NCBI GenBank assembly: GCA_015055865.1
Contig: SVHK01000008.1
Location: 1 to 50,823, forward strand
Length of the DNA: 50,823 nt
Direction of reading: 5' to 3'
DNA from: Clostridiales bacterium
Lineage (GTDB): Bacteria; Bacillota; Clostridia; Christensenellales; Borkfalkiaceae
Shown here: one piece after another, positions 15,086 to 24,429 of the stretch
How the letters are laid out: every line of letters starts with the position of its first letter
How positions within the stretch are numbered: position 1 is the first letter of the stretch
Notes under the pieces: generated by a model
Databases searched by the model: none
What the model was told of the DNA's origin: nothing
The model's input: the letters and a program-made list of their open reading frames with translations, nothing else
Translations under genes and position numbers: made by a program

Positions 15086-18000
15086 TTACTTAAAGTACTT
15101 CACACCGCTTTCGAAAATCTTCATATCGAAATTCCCGTCCACGTTCTTGTAAAGGTTGTCGCCGATACGTTCGGAGTGCCCCATTTTACCGAATACCCTA
15201 CCGTCGGGCGAAGTGATACCTTCGATTGCCCACGTAGAGCCGTTAGGGTTAAACGGCGATACCATGGTCGCGTTTCCGTTCAAATCCGCGTATTGCGTTG
15301 CAATTTGACCGTTCTTTCTCATAAGCTCTAATTCTTTTTGAGGCGCAACGATTTTACCTTCGCCGTGCGATACCGCAACCTTATAAACGTCGCCCACCTT
15401 ACAAGCCGAAAGCCAAGGCGAAAGATTGGACGCTACGCGAATATCAACGATGGTTGAAACGTGGCGCGAGATGTTGTTAAAGGTCAACGTAGGAGAATTT
15501 TCCGTCATTTCCGTTACCTTACCGTAAGGCACCAAACCGAGTTTGATAAGCGCTTGGAACCCGTTACAAATACCGATTGCCAAACCGTCGCGGTTGTTAA
15601 GCAATTCTTCCACTTGTTCCGCAACGTACGGGTTACGGAACGTCGTCGCGATAAATTTACCGCTACCGTCCGGTTCGTCCCCACCAGAGAACCCGCCGGG
15701 GAACGCGATAATATTCGATTGCTTAATCGCTTTCACAAACGCTTCTACGCTTTGTTCTATGTCTTTTGCCGTTCTATTTTTAACGACAATCGTTTGCACT
15801 TCCGCACCAGCTAATTTAAATACGCGCGCGGTATCAAGTTCGCAGTTCGTACCGGGGAACACGGGTATAAATACGCGCGGTTTCGCCGTCTTTGTTGCGA
15901 TATTCGTATATTTCTTTCCCGCGTTAAAATCGCAATCCATTGCCGAGCCAACGGCAGGCGCAGTCGTAGAGAATACGTTTTCAAGCGTACCCATGTACGA
16001 GTTTTCCGCATTTTCAACGCTTACCGTTTCGTTACCGCAAACGAACTTATCGCCCGTAGCTTCACCGATAAACGTCTTGTTTACACAAGAACAGAACTTG
16101 CTCGCGTCTTTAATCGCAACCACAAGGTCGCCGTAGTTTTCGCTATATAATTCGCTTGCGTTTACGTTAAAGTTTACGCCGACGCCGTTACCGAGCGCGC
16201 TCTTAATAACCGCCGCCCCTACGCCACCGTTTTCAACGACGGTTGCGAACGTAACGTTGCCGTTTTCGATATTTTCATAAACGACCGCGTACATCTTCTT
16301 CAACGCGTCGAAATCGGGTACGGATTGTTCGTCCTTAGGAATAGGCAAACGATAAAGTTTTTCTCCGCCTTTCAATACGTTTGTAATAAGCTTGCTTGCT
16401 TTTGCAGGCGCGAGCGCGAACGAAATAAGCGTCGGGGGTACGTGAATACTCTCAAACGTACCGCTCATACTGTCCTTACCGCCGATTGCGCCGAGTTCTA
16501 AGCCCATTTGCGCATACACCGCGCCAAGGAGCGCGGATGCAGGGATACCCCATACTTTCGCGTCAGGCGTCATTCTTTGGAAGAACTCTTGCAAGGTAAG
16601 GCGAATATCGCTATACTTCGCGCCCGTCGCAACGACTTTAGATACCGATCCGACGATAGAATAAATCGCGCCGATAAACGGACTCGTTTCCATTAAGTAC
16701 GGAGAATAGCCGTAAGCGGAAACCGTACAAACGTCCGTTTCCCCACCGCAAATTTTCGCCGCCATCGCAATAGCGGGGGTAAGTTGTTTTTTACCGCCCC
16801 AAGGCATAAATACCGTTCTTGCGCCGATGGTCGAATCAAACGTTTCGGACAAACCTTTCTTCGCGCAAACGTTTAAATCGGAAAGAACTTTTTTCGTTTC
16901 TACTTCGAAGTTTACGTTTTCCTTTTTATCAAACCAATTCGTTACCTTGTCGTGAAGCTCCGCTTTCGTTTCTTGTTTTACGCCGTTGGTATTCAAGAAA
17001 TCTCTGGAAATATCAACGATTGCTTTGCCGTCGAGATACATTTTCATTCTACCCGAATCGGTTACGACTGCAACGGGCGTAGCCGAAAGATTTTCTTCCG
17101 CCGCCAATGCAATAAACGAATCTACGTCTTTTTCCGCAACGACGACCGCCATACGTTCTTGCGATTCGGAAATCGCAAGTTCCGTGCCGTTCAATCCTTC
17201 GTACTTTTTGGGCACAGCGTTCAAATTAATTTCAAGCCCGTCCGCAAGTTCGCCAATCGCAACGGATACACCGCCTGCACCGAAGTCGTTACATTTTTTA
17301 ATCTTTCTCGTCGCTTCGCCGTTCAAGAACAAACGTTGAAGTTTTCTTTCCGTCAAAGGATTGCCCTTTTGCACTTCCGCACCACACGTTTCAACCGAGT
17401 GTGAGTCGTGCGCCTTGGACGAACCGGTCGCACCACCGCAACCGTCTCTACCCGTTTCACCGCCGAGCAAGATAATCACGTCGCCTGCTTTAAGCGCTTC
17501 GCGATAGACCATATCCTTTCTTGCGCCACCTACGACAAAGCCCGTTTCCAAACGTTTCGCTTTATAACCTTCGTGATATACTTCGTCGACGATACCCGTC
17601 GCAAGGCCGATTTGGTTACCGTAAGAAGAGAAGCCTGCCGCAGCGCGTTGAGTAATCGCGCGTTGGGGAAGTTTGCCTTGAAGCGTATCTTCGAGCTTTT
17701 CTCTCGGGTCGCTCGCGCCCGTAACACGCATCGCTTGGTAAACGTAGGTTCTACCGCTCAACGGGTCACGAATAGCACCGCCAAGACAAGTCGCAGCCCC
17801 ACCGAACGGTTCGATTTCCGTCGGATGGTTATGCGTTTCGTTTTTAAACATTACGAGATATTTTTCTTGTTTCCCGTCGATTTCCGCGTCAATGCAAATA
17901 GAACAAGCGTTGATTTCATCGGAAATATCAAGATTGTCGAGCTTACCGTCTTTTTTGAGTTTCTTTGCCGCAATCGTCGCCAAATCCATAAGACAAGGAT

Positions 18001-18784
18001 ATTTGTCGGGACGCTTGCCGTTCAATTCTTCAAAAAGGTCTTGATAAAGATGATACGCCTTTTCTATCGATTTGTTTTCCGAAGTAATTTTTACTTCCTT
18101 AAGTTCGGTAGAGAAAGTGGTATGACGGCAATGGTCGGACCAATACGTGTCGATTACTTTAAGTTCCGTTTCCGTCGGATTGCGCTTTTCCGTCTTGAAA
18201 TAATCGCGCACGAAAACAAGGTCCGCAACGCTCATCGCAAACCCCGTCGCTTTGTGATAATCCGCCACTTCGCTATCCGTCATTTGGATAAACCCGTTTA
18301 CTTCCTTAACTTCCGCGCCACGTACCTTTTCTGTAATGAGCGTTTCAGGTTTTTCAAAGCCGACTTCTTCGCTTTCAACGGGATTGATTACGTGCTTTTT
18401 AATCGCGTCGAGCTCCGCGTCCGTTACGCCCTTAACCGCATAAACTCTCGCACATTTTACTTCGGGACGAGCTTTTCGCGTCAAAAGCTGAACGCATTGC
18501 GCCGCGCTGTCGGCTCTTTGGTCGTATTGACCGGTTAAATAGCTAACCGCGAACGCTTTGTAGCCCGTAAGGTCAAGCGTTTCAAGATAAACGTTATCGA
18601 CGGGCGGTTCGGAGAATACCGACGGAATCGCCGCGTTCAATTCTTCTTCGGTCAAACCCTCTACGTCGTAACGCAAAATAAGACGGAAGTCTTCCGCGTT
18701 AATATTAAGGAGCGTTTTAACGTCCGCTGATTCCTTTCTCGCCTGTACGTTGTCTTTCTTTTCTACAAAAATTCTATAAATCAT
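15086..18784 (-). CDS. purL: Phosphoribosylformylglycinamidine synthase (clade II, fused)
   Basis: PurL makes FGAM from FGAR, glutamine and ATP, the fourth step of purine synthesis. This is a single 1232-residue chain with the large subunit and the glutaminase joined, so no purQ or purS is needed. The PurS-like N-terminal part is residues 1 to about 150. The two ATP-grasping halves contain YWSDHCRHTTF, NETHNHPTEIEPFGGAATC, ATGSSKAHD and FGAGGVSVAIGEL. The glutaminase triad is at C1073 (GICNGFQ) and about H1140/E1142 (SHGEGK). AGGAAAGGAT precedes the start. It is the last pur gene of the operon. Its glutaminase appears complete, unlike that of PurF. Confidence 0.97.
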   Translation of the reverse strand: MIYRIFVEKKDNVQARKESADVKTLLNINAEDFRLILRYDVEGLTEEELNAAIPSVFSEPPVDNVYLETLDLTGYKAFAVSYLTGQYDQRADSAAQCVQLLTRKARPEVKCARVYAVKGVTDAELDAIKKHVINPVESEEVGFEKPETLITEKVRGAEVKEVNGFIQMTDSEVADYHKATGFAMSVADLVFVRDYFKTEKRNPTETELKVIDTYWSDHCRHTTFSTELKEVKITSENKSIEKAYHLYQDLFEELNGKRPDKYPCLMDLATIAAKKLKKDGKLDNLDISDEINACSICIDAEIDGKQEKYLVMFKNETHNHPTEIEPFGGAATCLGGAIRDPLSGRTYVYQAMRVTGASDPREKLEDTLQGKLPQRAITQRAAAGFSSYGNQIGLATGIVDEVYHEGYKAKRLETGFVVGGARKDMVYREALKAGDVIILLGGETGRDGCGGATGSSKAHDSHSVETCGAEVQKGNPLTERKLQRLFLNGEATRKIKKCNDFGAGGVSVAIGELADGLEINLNAVPKKYEGLNGTELAISESQERMAVVVAEKDVDSFIALAAEENLSATPVAVVTDSGRMKMYLDGKAIVDISRDFLNTNGVKQETKAELHDKVTNWFDKKENVNFEVETKKVLSDLNVCAKKGLSETFDSTIGARTVFMPWGGKKQLTPAIAMAAKICGGETDVCTVSAYGYSPYLMETSPFIGAIYSIVGSVSKVVATGAKYSDIRLTLQEFFQRMTPDAKVWGIPASALLGAVYAQMGLELGAIGGKDSMSGTFESIHVPPTLISFALAPAKASKLITNVLKGGEKLYRLPIPKDEQSVPDFDALKKMYAVVYENIENGNVTFATVVENGGVGAAVIKSALGNGVGVNFNVNASELYSENYGDLVVAIKDASKFCSCVNKTFIGEATGDKFVCGNETVSVENAENSYMGTLENVFSTTAPAVGSAMDCDFNAGKKYTNIATKTAKPRVFIPVFPGTNCELDTARVFKLAGAEVQTIVVKNRTAKDIEQSVEAFVKAIKQSNIIAFPGGFSGGDEPDGSGKFIATTFRNPYVAEQVEELLNNRDGLAIGICNGFQALIKLGLVPYGKVTEMTENSPTLTFNNISRHVSTIVDIRVASNLSPWLSACKVGDVYKVAVSHGEGKIVAPQKELELMRKNGQIATQYADLNGNATMVSPFNPNGSTWAIEGITSPDGRVFGKMGHSERIGDNLYKNVDGNFDMKIFESGVKYFK

Positions 18785-18835
18785 AATTATCCTTTCCTAA
18801 GGTTTATTTATCTTTTTTATTGCGCGTTTTAATTC

Positions 18836-18970
18836 AGTCGCCGTTGCTCACAAACGTGAAGATACGAGCAAGACAAGGAACAACGCGGATTCCCGACGGG
18901 AGTTTACTTTGCGTAAACGAGCAAGGGAAACGCAAGTTGCAACGAAGTATTGCGAAGTATATACGCGTTT
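18836..18970. repeat. Structured non-coding segment, candidate interspersed element
   Basis: The 190-base gap between purD and purL holds a segment with internal structure. There is a hairpin GTTTAC-TTTGC-GTAAAC (18902-18918), two copies of ACGAGCAAG (18864 and 18917), and two copies of CGAAGTAT 10 bases apart (18943, 18953). Its composition is less AT-rich than other gaps and its short open frames lack starts. No second copy is seen in this window. It resembles repeated intergenic sequences seen in clostridial drafts, but that is a recollection and not shown here. Confidence 0.4.
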
Positions 18971-18976
18971 CGCTAA

Positions 18977-20251
18977 TTATTCCTTTATAATATCGCGGTA
19001 TTTAATGCCTATATCCTTGCGATAATACATACCGTCAAAACGTATCTTTTCCGCATTCGAGTAAACTTTTTTACGAGCGTCTTCAATATCTCTACCACGC
19101 GCGCAAACGCCGAGCACTCTACCTCCGCTCGTTACGAGCTTACCGTCCTTTATACTCGTACCTGCATGGCACAAAACAACGTCGCTGTCCAATTCGCCAA
19201 TGGTAATTTCTTTGCCCTTTTGATAGCTTTCGGGATAACCGCCACTTGCTAAAACTAAGCACACGCACGCGCCGTCTTTCCATTTAATATCGACGTCTTT
19301 TAAGTTACCGTCAACGACAGCTTGAAAAATTTCCATTAAATCGGTATCGAGCATTGGCAATACGACCTGCGTTTCAGGGTCACCGAAACGAGAATTATAT
19401 TCGATAACTTTCATACCGTTTTTCGTTTTCATCAACCCGAAATAGAGCACACCTTTAAAAGTTCTGTCTTCCGCGTTCATCGCTTTCATCGTCGGGAGCA
19501 TAATTTTTTCCATTACTTCTTTCGCCGACTTCTCGCCGTAGAAAGGCGCGGGAGAAAACGTACCCATACCGCCCGTATTCAAACCCATATCGTTGTCGAG
19601 CGCGCGTTTATGGTCGCAACTCGTAATCATCGGCACGATGGTTTCGCCGTCCGTAAAGGAAAGAACGGAAACTTCAGGGCCTTCCAAAAATTCTTCCACG
19701 ACGATTTTATTCCCTGCCGAACCGAATTTCTTATCAAGCATCATTTCCTTAACGCCGGCTATCGCCTCGTCGCGCGTTTGACAAATTAATACGCCTTTAC
19801 CGAGCGCAAGCCCGTCCGCTTTTAAAACGACGGGGATATTGCAAGTTTCTACGTAGCTAATCGCGTCTTCGTAATTTTCGAAAATCTCGTACTCCGCCGT
19901 CGGAATTCCGTATTTCTTCATTAACGCTTTAGAGAACGCTTTGCTCGATTCGATAATGGCGGCGTTCTTTTTGGGTCCGAACGCTTTATGTCCACGGCTT
20001 TCAAGCTCGTCCACAAGCCCAAGTGCAAGGGGGTCGTCGGGCGTAACGACGGTAAATTCAACGTCGCTATGCGCATCTACCCAATCCCCGACCGCTTTTA
20101 CGTCGCAATAATCCACGTTGACAAGTTCGGCAAGTTCACCAATACCTGCGTTGCCTTTCATCGCGTAAATTTTATCCACTTTCGGCGATTTTTTAAGCGC
20201 CTGTATTACGGCGTGTTCACGTCCGCCGTTTCCAATTACTAATACGTTCAT
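18977..20251 (-). CDS. purD: Phosphoribosylamine-glycine ligase
   Basis: PurD joins phosphoribosylamine and glycine with ATP to make GAR, the second step. The N-terminal Rossmann part has VLVIGNGGREHAV. The ATP-grasp domain includes KADGLALGKGV near residues 145-155, VVEEFLEGPEVSVLSFTDG and HKRALDNDMGLNTGGMG. YNSRFGDPETQ closes the active site. At 424 residues its length is normal. The binding site (AAGGGA) is modest. It follows two small membrane-protein genes and precedes purL by 190 bases. Confidence 0.97.
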   Translation of the reverse strand: MNVLVIGNGGREHAVIQALKKSPKVDKIYAMKGNAGIGELAELVNVDYCDVKAVGDWVDAHSDVEFTVVTPDDPLALGLVDELESRGHKAFGPKKNAAIIESSKAFSKALMKKYGIPTAEYEIFENYEDAISYVETCNIPVVLKADGLALGKGVLICQTRDEAIAGVKEMMLDKKFGSAGNKIVVEEFLEGPEVSVLSFTDGETIVPMITSCDHKRALDNDMGLNTGGMGTFSPAPFYGEKSAKEVMEKIMLPTMKAMNAEDRTFKGVLYFGLMKTKNGMKVIEYNSRFGDPETQVVLPMLDTDLMEIFQAVVDGNLKDVDIKWKDGACVCLVLASGGYPESYQKGKEITIGELDSDVVLCHAGTSIKDGKLVTSGGRVLGVCARGRDIEDARKKVYSNAEKIRFDGMYYRKDIGIKYRDIIKE

Positions 20252-20280
20252 TTTTTATATCCCTTGATTTTTTTATCTTT

Positions 20281-20586
20281 TTAAGCCACTAACGCCACCA
20301 AGCACCCCAAAACGTAAAACGCCCACAAAGTTATCTTTGTCGTAAGCAATAACCACTTGGACGACTCGCCCGAACCGGGGTTTTTCTCTTTCCAAAAATT
20401 TTCCCAACGGTTACTCAATTTACATAAGCTATAAGCGAAATACAAGCCAGATATCGATAAACACATAAAAAAGCAATAGAAAAAAAGATTTTTCGTGTTA
20501 CCGCTTAAAAGTATATTCGCAAATCCTGCGACAGCCGTTAAGCAAAGAAGCCCCACCAGCTCTAAATCTTTCTTTTTCTTATCCAT
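20281..20586 (-). CDS. Small membrane protein (three helices), unknown
   Basis: A 101-residue protein with a lysine-rich start and three likely membrane helices (about 10-30, 34-54 and 80-101). A short loop (RWENFWKEKNPGSGESSKW) lies between the second and third. It matches no family I recognise. Its ATG overlaps the stop of the preceding gene by one base (TAATG), so the two are translationally coupled and probably act together. It lies inside the purine operon between purN and purD, where purH is found in many relatives. Confidence 0.7.
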   Translation of the reverse strand: MDKKKKDLELVGLLCLTAVAGFANILLSGNTKNLFFYCFFMCLSISGLYFAYSLCKLSNRWENFWKEKNPGSGESSKWLLLTTKITLWAFYVLGCLVALVA

Positions 20587-21170
20587 TACATACCCCCCGA
20601 TACCGTAATTACCGTTACCGTGTTTTCGCTGTATAAAACGTGCGGTAACGTCAATTTATGAACGAGCGTTTCGTTTTCTTTGAGCAAGAAATCGGAAAAA
20701 GACATTTGATAGGTTATCTCTTCGTCGTAGCCTTGCATATACGGTAGATTCGCAGGCAATAATTCAAACGTTACTTCTACTTTCATAGAAAAATTCGTAA
20801 CGTCGTAAGTTTTTTCTTTTCTTGAAACGCGGATTTCGTACTCGGCTTCGTTCGTACCCGTGTTCGTACCGCAATTCACCACGTCAACGGTTATGTAGTC
20901 TTGATAATTTTCCATCGTTAATTCTCTCGGTCGGAAAATAATCGACAACACGCTCGTCGCGTTGATTATGAATATCAACGCCATCACAATCCAACACAAG
21001 ACAAACCCAAATTTACGCTCGCCGTCCGAAAAACCGTTAGAGCCTTTCAGTTCAACGCTCTCGCAAGTCGAACTATCGGTCGTTGCGGTTTCTTCGTTTA
21101 AGGTATCGCAATATTTTTTTTTGTCTTGACCGGAATTGAATTCTTCCGTTTGAGATTTTTTTTCGCTCAT
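20586..21170 (-). CDS. Single-pass membrane protein with exported beta domain, unknown
   Basis: A 194-residue protein. Residues 1-53 are polar, acidic and serine/threonine-rich and probably cytoplasmic. A membrane helix spans about 54-78 (FGFVLCWIVMALIFIINATS). The last 110 residues look like an extracellular beta sandwich (ITVDVVNCGTNTGTNEAEYEIRVS, VEVTFELLPANLPYMQGYD). No known family was recognised. It is coupled to the three-helix protein downstream by a TAATG overlap. Both lie within the pur operon, but no purine role can be inferred from sequence. Confidence 0.7.
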   Translation of the reverse strand: MSEKKSQTEEFNSGQDKKKYCDTLNEETATTDSSTCESVELKGSNGFSDGERKFGFVLCWIVMALIFIINATSVLSIIFRPRELTMENYQDYITVDVVNCGTNTGTNEAEYEIRVSRKEKTYDVTNFSMKVEVTFELLPANLPYMQGYDEEITYQMSFSDFLLKENETLVHKLTLPHVLYSENTVTVITVSGGM

Positions 21171-21209
21171 TTTTCCTTATCCCTTATCATTACGATTTTT
21201 TAAGCTTTT

Positions 21210-21827
21210 TCAATCTAAAACGCGTACCTGTCTGCCCGATTTCACGATTTTATTCTCACAGAATAGTTTGACGCAAAGGGGTAAAATAATATGCTCTTCT
21301 TTTAAGATACGCTCTTGCAAACTTTCAGGAGTATCCCCGTATTGCACTTCCACAGCGCGTTGCATTATGATTGCACCACCGTCTACTTCGCCCGAAACGA
21401 AATGTACCGTCGCACCGCTCAACTTCGCGCCGTATTCTAAAACCGCCTTATGTACGTTCAAACCGTAATACCCTTTACCGCCGAACGACGGCAAAAGGGC
21501 GGGGTGGATATTGATAATTTTATCTTCAAAACTCTCTACGAAAGTTTGGGGAATAATCAAGAGCCAGCCTGCAAGCACCAATAAATCAATTCCTTCGTTT
21601 TGGAATTTTTCCGTCAAAAACGCGTAAAATTCTGCAATATTGGAATATGCGGATTTATCGTAAACCAAGCACTCAATCCCCGCTTTTTTCGCGCGATTGA
21701 TTGCGCCGATTTCCGGTTTTGACGCAACTAAATATTTAATTTCGCAAAAATTTTCTTTTGCGTTCGCGTCGACGACCGATTGGAAATCCGTTCCGCCGCC
21801 CGATGCAAACACCGCTATTTTTTTCAT
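21210..21827 (-). CDS. purN: Phosphoribosylglycinamide formyltransferase
   Basis: PurN transfers a formyl group from 10-formyltetrahydrofolate to GAR (third step). The folate and GAR sites are visible. AVFASGGGTDFQSV at residues 5-18 binds phosphate. INIHPALLPSF near 104 holds the catalytic Asn and His. SGEVDGGAII near 145 holds the catalytic Asp. At 205 residues its length is usual. AAGGA precedes the start. It lies 74 bases after purM. Confidence 0.96.
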   Translation of the reverse strand: MKKIAVFASGGGTDFQSVVDANAKENFCEIKYLVASKPEIGAINRAKKAGIECLVYDKSAYSNIAEFYAFLTEKFQNEGIDLLVLAGWLLIIPQTFVESFEDKIINIHPALLPSFGGKGYYGLNVHKAVLEYGAKLSGATVHFVSGEVDGGAIIMQRAVEVQYGDTPESLQERILKEEHIILPLCVKLFCENKIVKSGRQVRVLD

Positions 21828-21901
21828 ACTTTTTTTCCTTAAGAATAATATAAAAGGGTCAAGGGGCTTTGCGCGCCGCTTTTAACGAAATAGTCTTTCG
21901 C

Positions 21902-22930
21902 TTATTTAAAAATGACCTTTCTATCGCCTGCAACCGCTTTACCGAGCACGCAAACTTCTTCGCCCGTAGCCGTCAAACTTTCCATCGCCTTTTGAACGTT
22001 TTCTTCCGCTACGCAAACGACCATACCGATACCCATATTGAACGTGTTATAAATTTGTTCGTCGGTAATCCCTGCACGCTTTTGCATTACCTTAAATACA
22101 GGGGGAACGACGTAGGAATTTTTATCGATTTCCGCCGAAACGCCTTCGGGTAAAATTCTGGGAATGTTTTCAATGAAACCACCGCCCGTGATGTGCGCGA
22201 TACCCTTAACTTCTACCTTTTCAATCAACGCCAAAATGCTCTTAACGTAAATTTTCGTAGGCTTTAAAAGTACGTTCGCAACGGTATCGCCGAGTTCTTC
22301 GTCGTATTTTTCAAGTTCTTCTTTGTTTTCATCGCCAAAGAGCTTACGAACGAGCGAATAACCGTTCGAATGTACGCCCGTCGATTTAATACCAATCAAC
22401 GCGTCGCCCGGTTGGATATTTTTGCCGTTGATAACTTTTTTCTTATCGACGATACCAACCGCAAAACCAGCCAAGTCGTATTCGCCGTCGGGATAGAAAC
22501 CGGGCATTTCCGCCGTTTCGCCACCGATGAGCGCGCAACCCGCTTGTTTACAGCCTTCCGCGATACCTTTTACGACTTCCGCTTCCGATTCAGGATAAAG
22601 TCTGCCACAAGCGTAATAGTCAAGGAAGAACAAAGGTTTTGCGCCTTGACAAACGATATCGTTTACGCACATAGCAACTGCGTCGATACCAATCGTATCG
22701 TGCTTTTCCAAAAGGAAAGCGTATTTAAGTTTCGTACCTACCCCGTCCGTACCTGCTACGAGTACGGGTTCTTCCATTTTTTCGTTTGCGATAGAAAAGA
22801 AACCGCCAAACGAACCAAGGTCGCCGATAACGTTTTCGTTATAGGTAGATTTTACGTGTTTTTTCATAAGGTCAACCGCCTTATAGCCTCTGGTTACGTC
22901 AACACCGCTATCTTTATAAGAAATTGCCAT
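21902..22930 (-). CDS. purM: Phosphoribosylformylglycinamidine cyclo-ligase (AIR synthetase)
   Basis: PurM closes FGAM to AIR with ATP. It has the AIR-synthase fold. GSFGGFFSI and AGTDGVGTKLKYAF bind the substrate. DAVAMCVNDIVCQGAKPLFFLDYYA follows at about 84-108. GGETAEMPGFY lies near 137-147 and THS-type VHSNGYSLVRK near 180. HITGGGFIENIPRILP in the second half is also typical. GGGAG lies before the start. It lies only 16 bases from the purF stop. Confidence 0.97.
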   Translation of the reverse strand: MAISYKDSGVDVTRGYKAVDLMKKHVKSTYNENVIGDLGSFGGFFSIANEKMEEPVLVAGTDGVGTKLKYAFLLEKHDTIGIDAVAMCVNDIVCQGAKPLFFLDYYACGRLYPESEAEVVKGIAEGCKQAGCALIGGETAEMPGFYPDGEYDLAGFAVGIVDKKKVINGKNIQPGDALIGIKSTGVHSNGYSLVRKLFGDENKEELEKYDEELGDTVANVLLKPTKIYVKSILALIEKVEVKGIAHITGGGFIENIPRILPEGVSAEIDKNSYVVPPVFKVMQKRAGITDEQIYNTFNMGIGMVVCVAEENVQKAMESLTATGEEVCVLGKAVAGDRKVIFK

Positions 22931-22946
22931 TTTTATATACTCCCGT

Positions 22947-24371
22947 TTAATTTTTTTCCGTTTGTTTGTTCTCCGATATTTTAATATCGAATTTATTCAA
23001 GCCCAAATCCTTGGGTCCTTCCGTGGGATAATCCCCGTTAAAGCACGCCGCGCAATACCCTTTACACGTTCCGCTCGCGCCAAGCTTAAACACGTCTTCC
23101 ACGGGCAAGAACCCTACCGAATCCGCGCCAAACATTTTCGCCATTTCTTCGGGCGTGTACTTACACGCAATCAATTCGGCTTTCGAGCCGATATCCGTTC
23201 CGTAATAACAAGGGTTCAAAAATTCGGGCGCGGACGAACGAATATGAATTTCTTTCGCGCCGGCGTCACGTAAAAGTTTTACGACTCTCGTACAAGTCGT
23301 ACCACGGACGATGGAATCGTCTACCAAAATTACGCGCTTGCCCTTAACCGTTTCCGCAACGGGGTTTAACTTGATTTTAACTTTATCTTCACGCACGTTT
23401 TGACCGGGGTCGATAAACGTTCTACCGATATATTTGTTTTTAATAAGCCCTAATCCGTAAGGGATTCCCGATTCTTCCGCGTAACCGATTGCCGCGTCAA
23501 GCCCCGAATCAGGCGCGCCGATGACGACGTCCGCTTCAACCGGATGCGCTTTCGCAAGGAACATCCCTGCTCTTTTACGGGCAAGGTGCACCGAGCAATT
23601 ATTAATGACGGAGTCTGGTCTGGAAGTGTAGATATATTCAAACACGCAAAGCCGTTCGGGTTTTTGATTGCAATGCTCACGAATGGACTTCACGCCGTCT
23701 TTGGAGAACACGACGATTTCGCCCGGCTCAATATCTCGAACAAAAGTCGCTCCGACAACGTTCAACGCGCACGATTCACTTGATATAACGTATTCTCCGT
23801 CGTCGCGAACCCCGTAACAAAGAGGATGCAAACCGTTTTGGTCGCGCGCCGCAATTAATTTCTGCGGCGACATAATAAGCAACGCGTATCCGCCTACGAG
23901 CTTATACATTGCCTTACAAACAGCTTCTTCAATCGACGAAGAAACAAGCCGTTCTCTCGTAATTACGTTTGAAATAACTTCCACGTCGTTGGAAGTATGA
24001 AAAATAGAGCCTTGCAACTCCAAATCCAAACGGAGCTCGTCGTAGTTGACGATTTTTCCGTCGTGGGAGATAGCAAGCCGACCCTTAACGTGGTTGATAA
24101 GCATGGGTTCTGCGTTAATTCTGTCTTTGGTATCGCTCGTTCCGTAATGAACGTTCCCAAGCGCCATTTGTCCAAGCCCCAACCCGTCTAAAATGCGGTG
24201 CGTGAACACTTCGTTCACTAACCCCGCGTCTTTATAAGAATGGAATACGCCGTCGTCGTTAACTACGATACCGCAAGACGCCTGTCCCCTATGCTGAAGC
24301 GCGTATAAGCCGTAGTAAGTGGACGACGCCACGTTTTCCGTTTTTGAACCAAAAATACCGAATACTGCCAT
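22947..24371 (-). CDS. purF: Amidophosphoribosyltransferase with a degenerate glutaminase site
   Basis: PurF starts purine synthesis by making phosphoribosylamine from PRPP and ammonia taken from glutamine. The PRPP domain is intact: VILVDDSIVRGTT near residues 353-365, GAPDSGLDAAIGYAE and LIKNKYIGRTF. The four Fe-S cysteines appear present (CVFEYIY, NPCYYG, and GYCAACFNGDYP). The glutaminase half is wrong. The chain starts MAVFGIFG where relatives have CGVFGIWG, so the nucleophilic cysteine is missing. GHVRY is replaced by GNVHY and HNGNLVN by HDGKIVN. A TAG stop lies in frame seven codons upstream of the ATG, so no longer start restores the cysteine. AGGAG precedes the ATG. The enzyme is probably ammonia-dependent. 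Confidence 0.93.
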   Translation of the reverse strand: MAVFGIFGSKTENVASSTYYGLYALQHRGQASCGIVVNDDGVFHSYKDAGLVNEVFTHRILDGLGLGQMALGNVHYGTSDTKDRINAEPMLINHVKGRLAISHDGKIVNYDELRLDLELQGSIFHTSNDVEVISNVITRERLVSSSIEEAVCKAMYKLVGGYALLIMSPQKLIAARDQNGLHPLCYGVRDDGEYVISSESCALNVVGATFVRDIEPGEIVVFSKDGVKSIREHCNQKPERLCVFEYIYTSRPDSVINNCSVHLARKRAGMFLAKAHPVEADVVIGAPDSGLDAAIGYAEESGIPYGLGLIKNKYIGRTFIDPGQNVREDKVKIKLNPVAETVKGKRVILVDDSIVRGTTCTRVVKLLRDAGAKEIHIRSSAPEFLNPCYYGTDIGSKAELIACKYTPEEMAKMFGADSVGFLPVEDVFKLGASGTCKGYCAACFNGDYPTEGPKDLGLNKFDIKISENKQTEKN

Positions 24372-24429
24372 TTTCTTAACTTCTTTCTCCTATTAGATTG
24401 CACCCTTTTCCCTTGTTTACAATTATCGC

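Noticed and set aside
17408..18538. Long open frame antisense to purL (376 codons)
   Set aside because: It lies wholly inside purL on the other strand, is rich in Arg, Phe and Val as expected from codon shadowing, and has no RBS.
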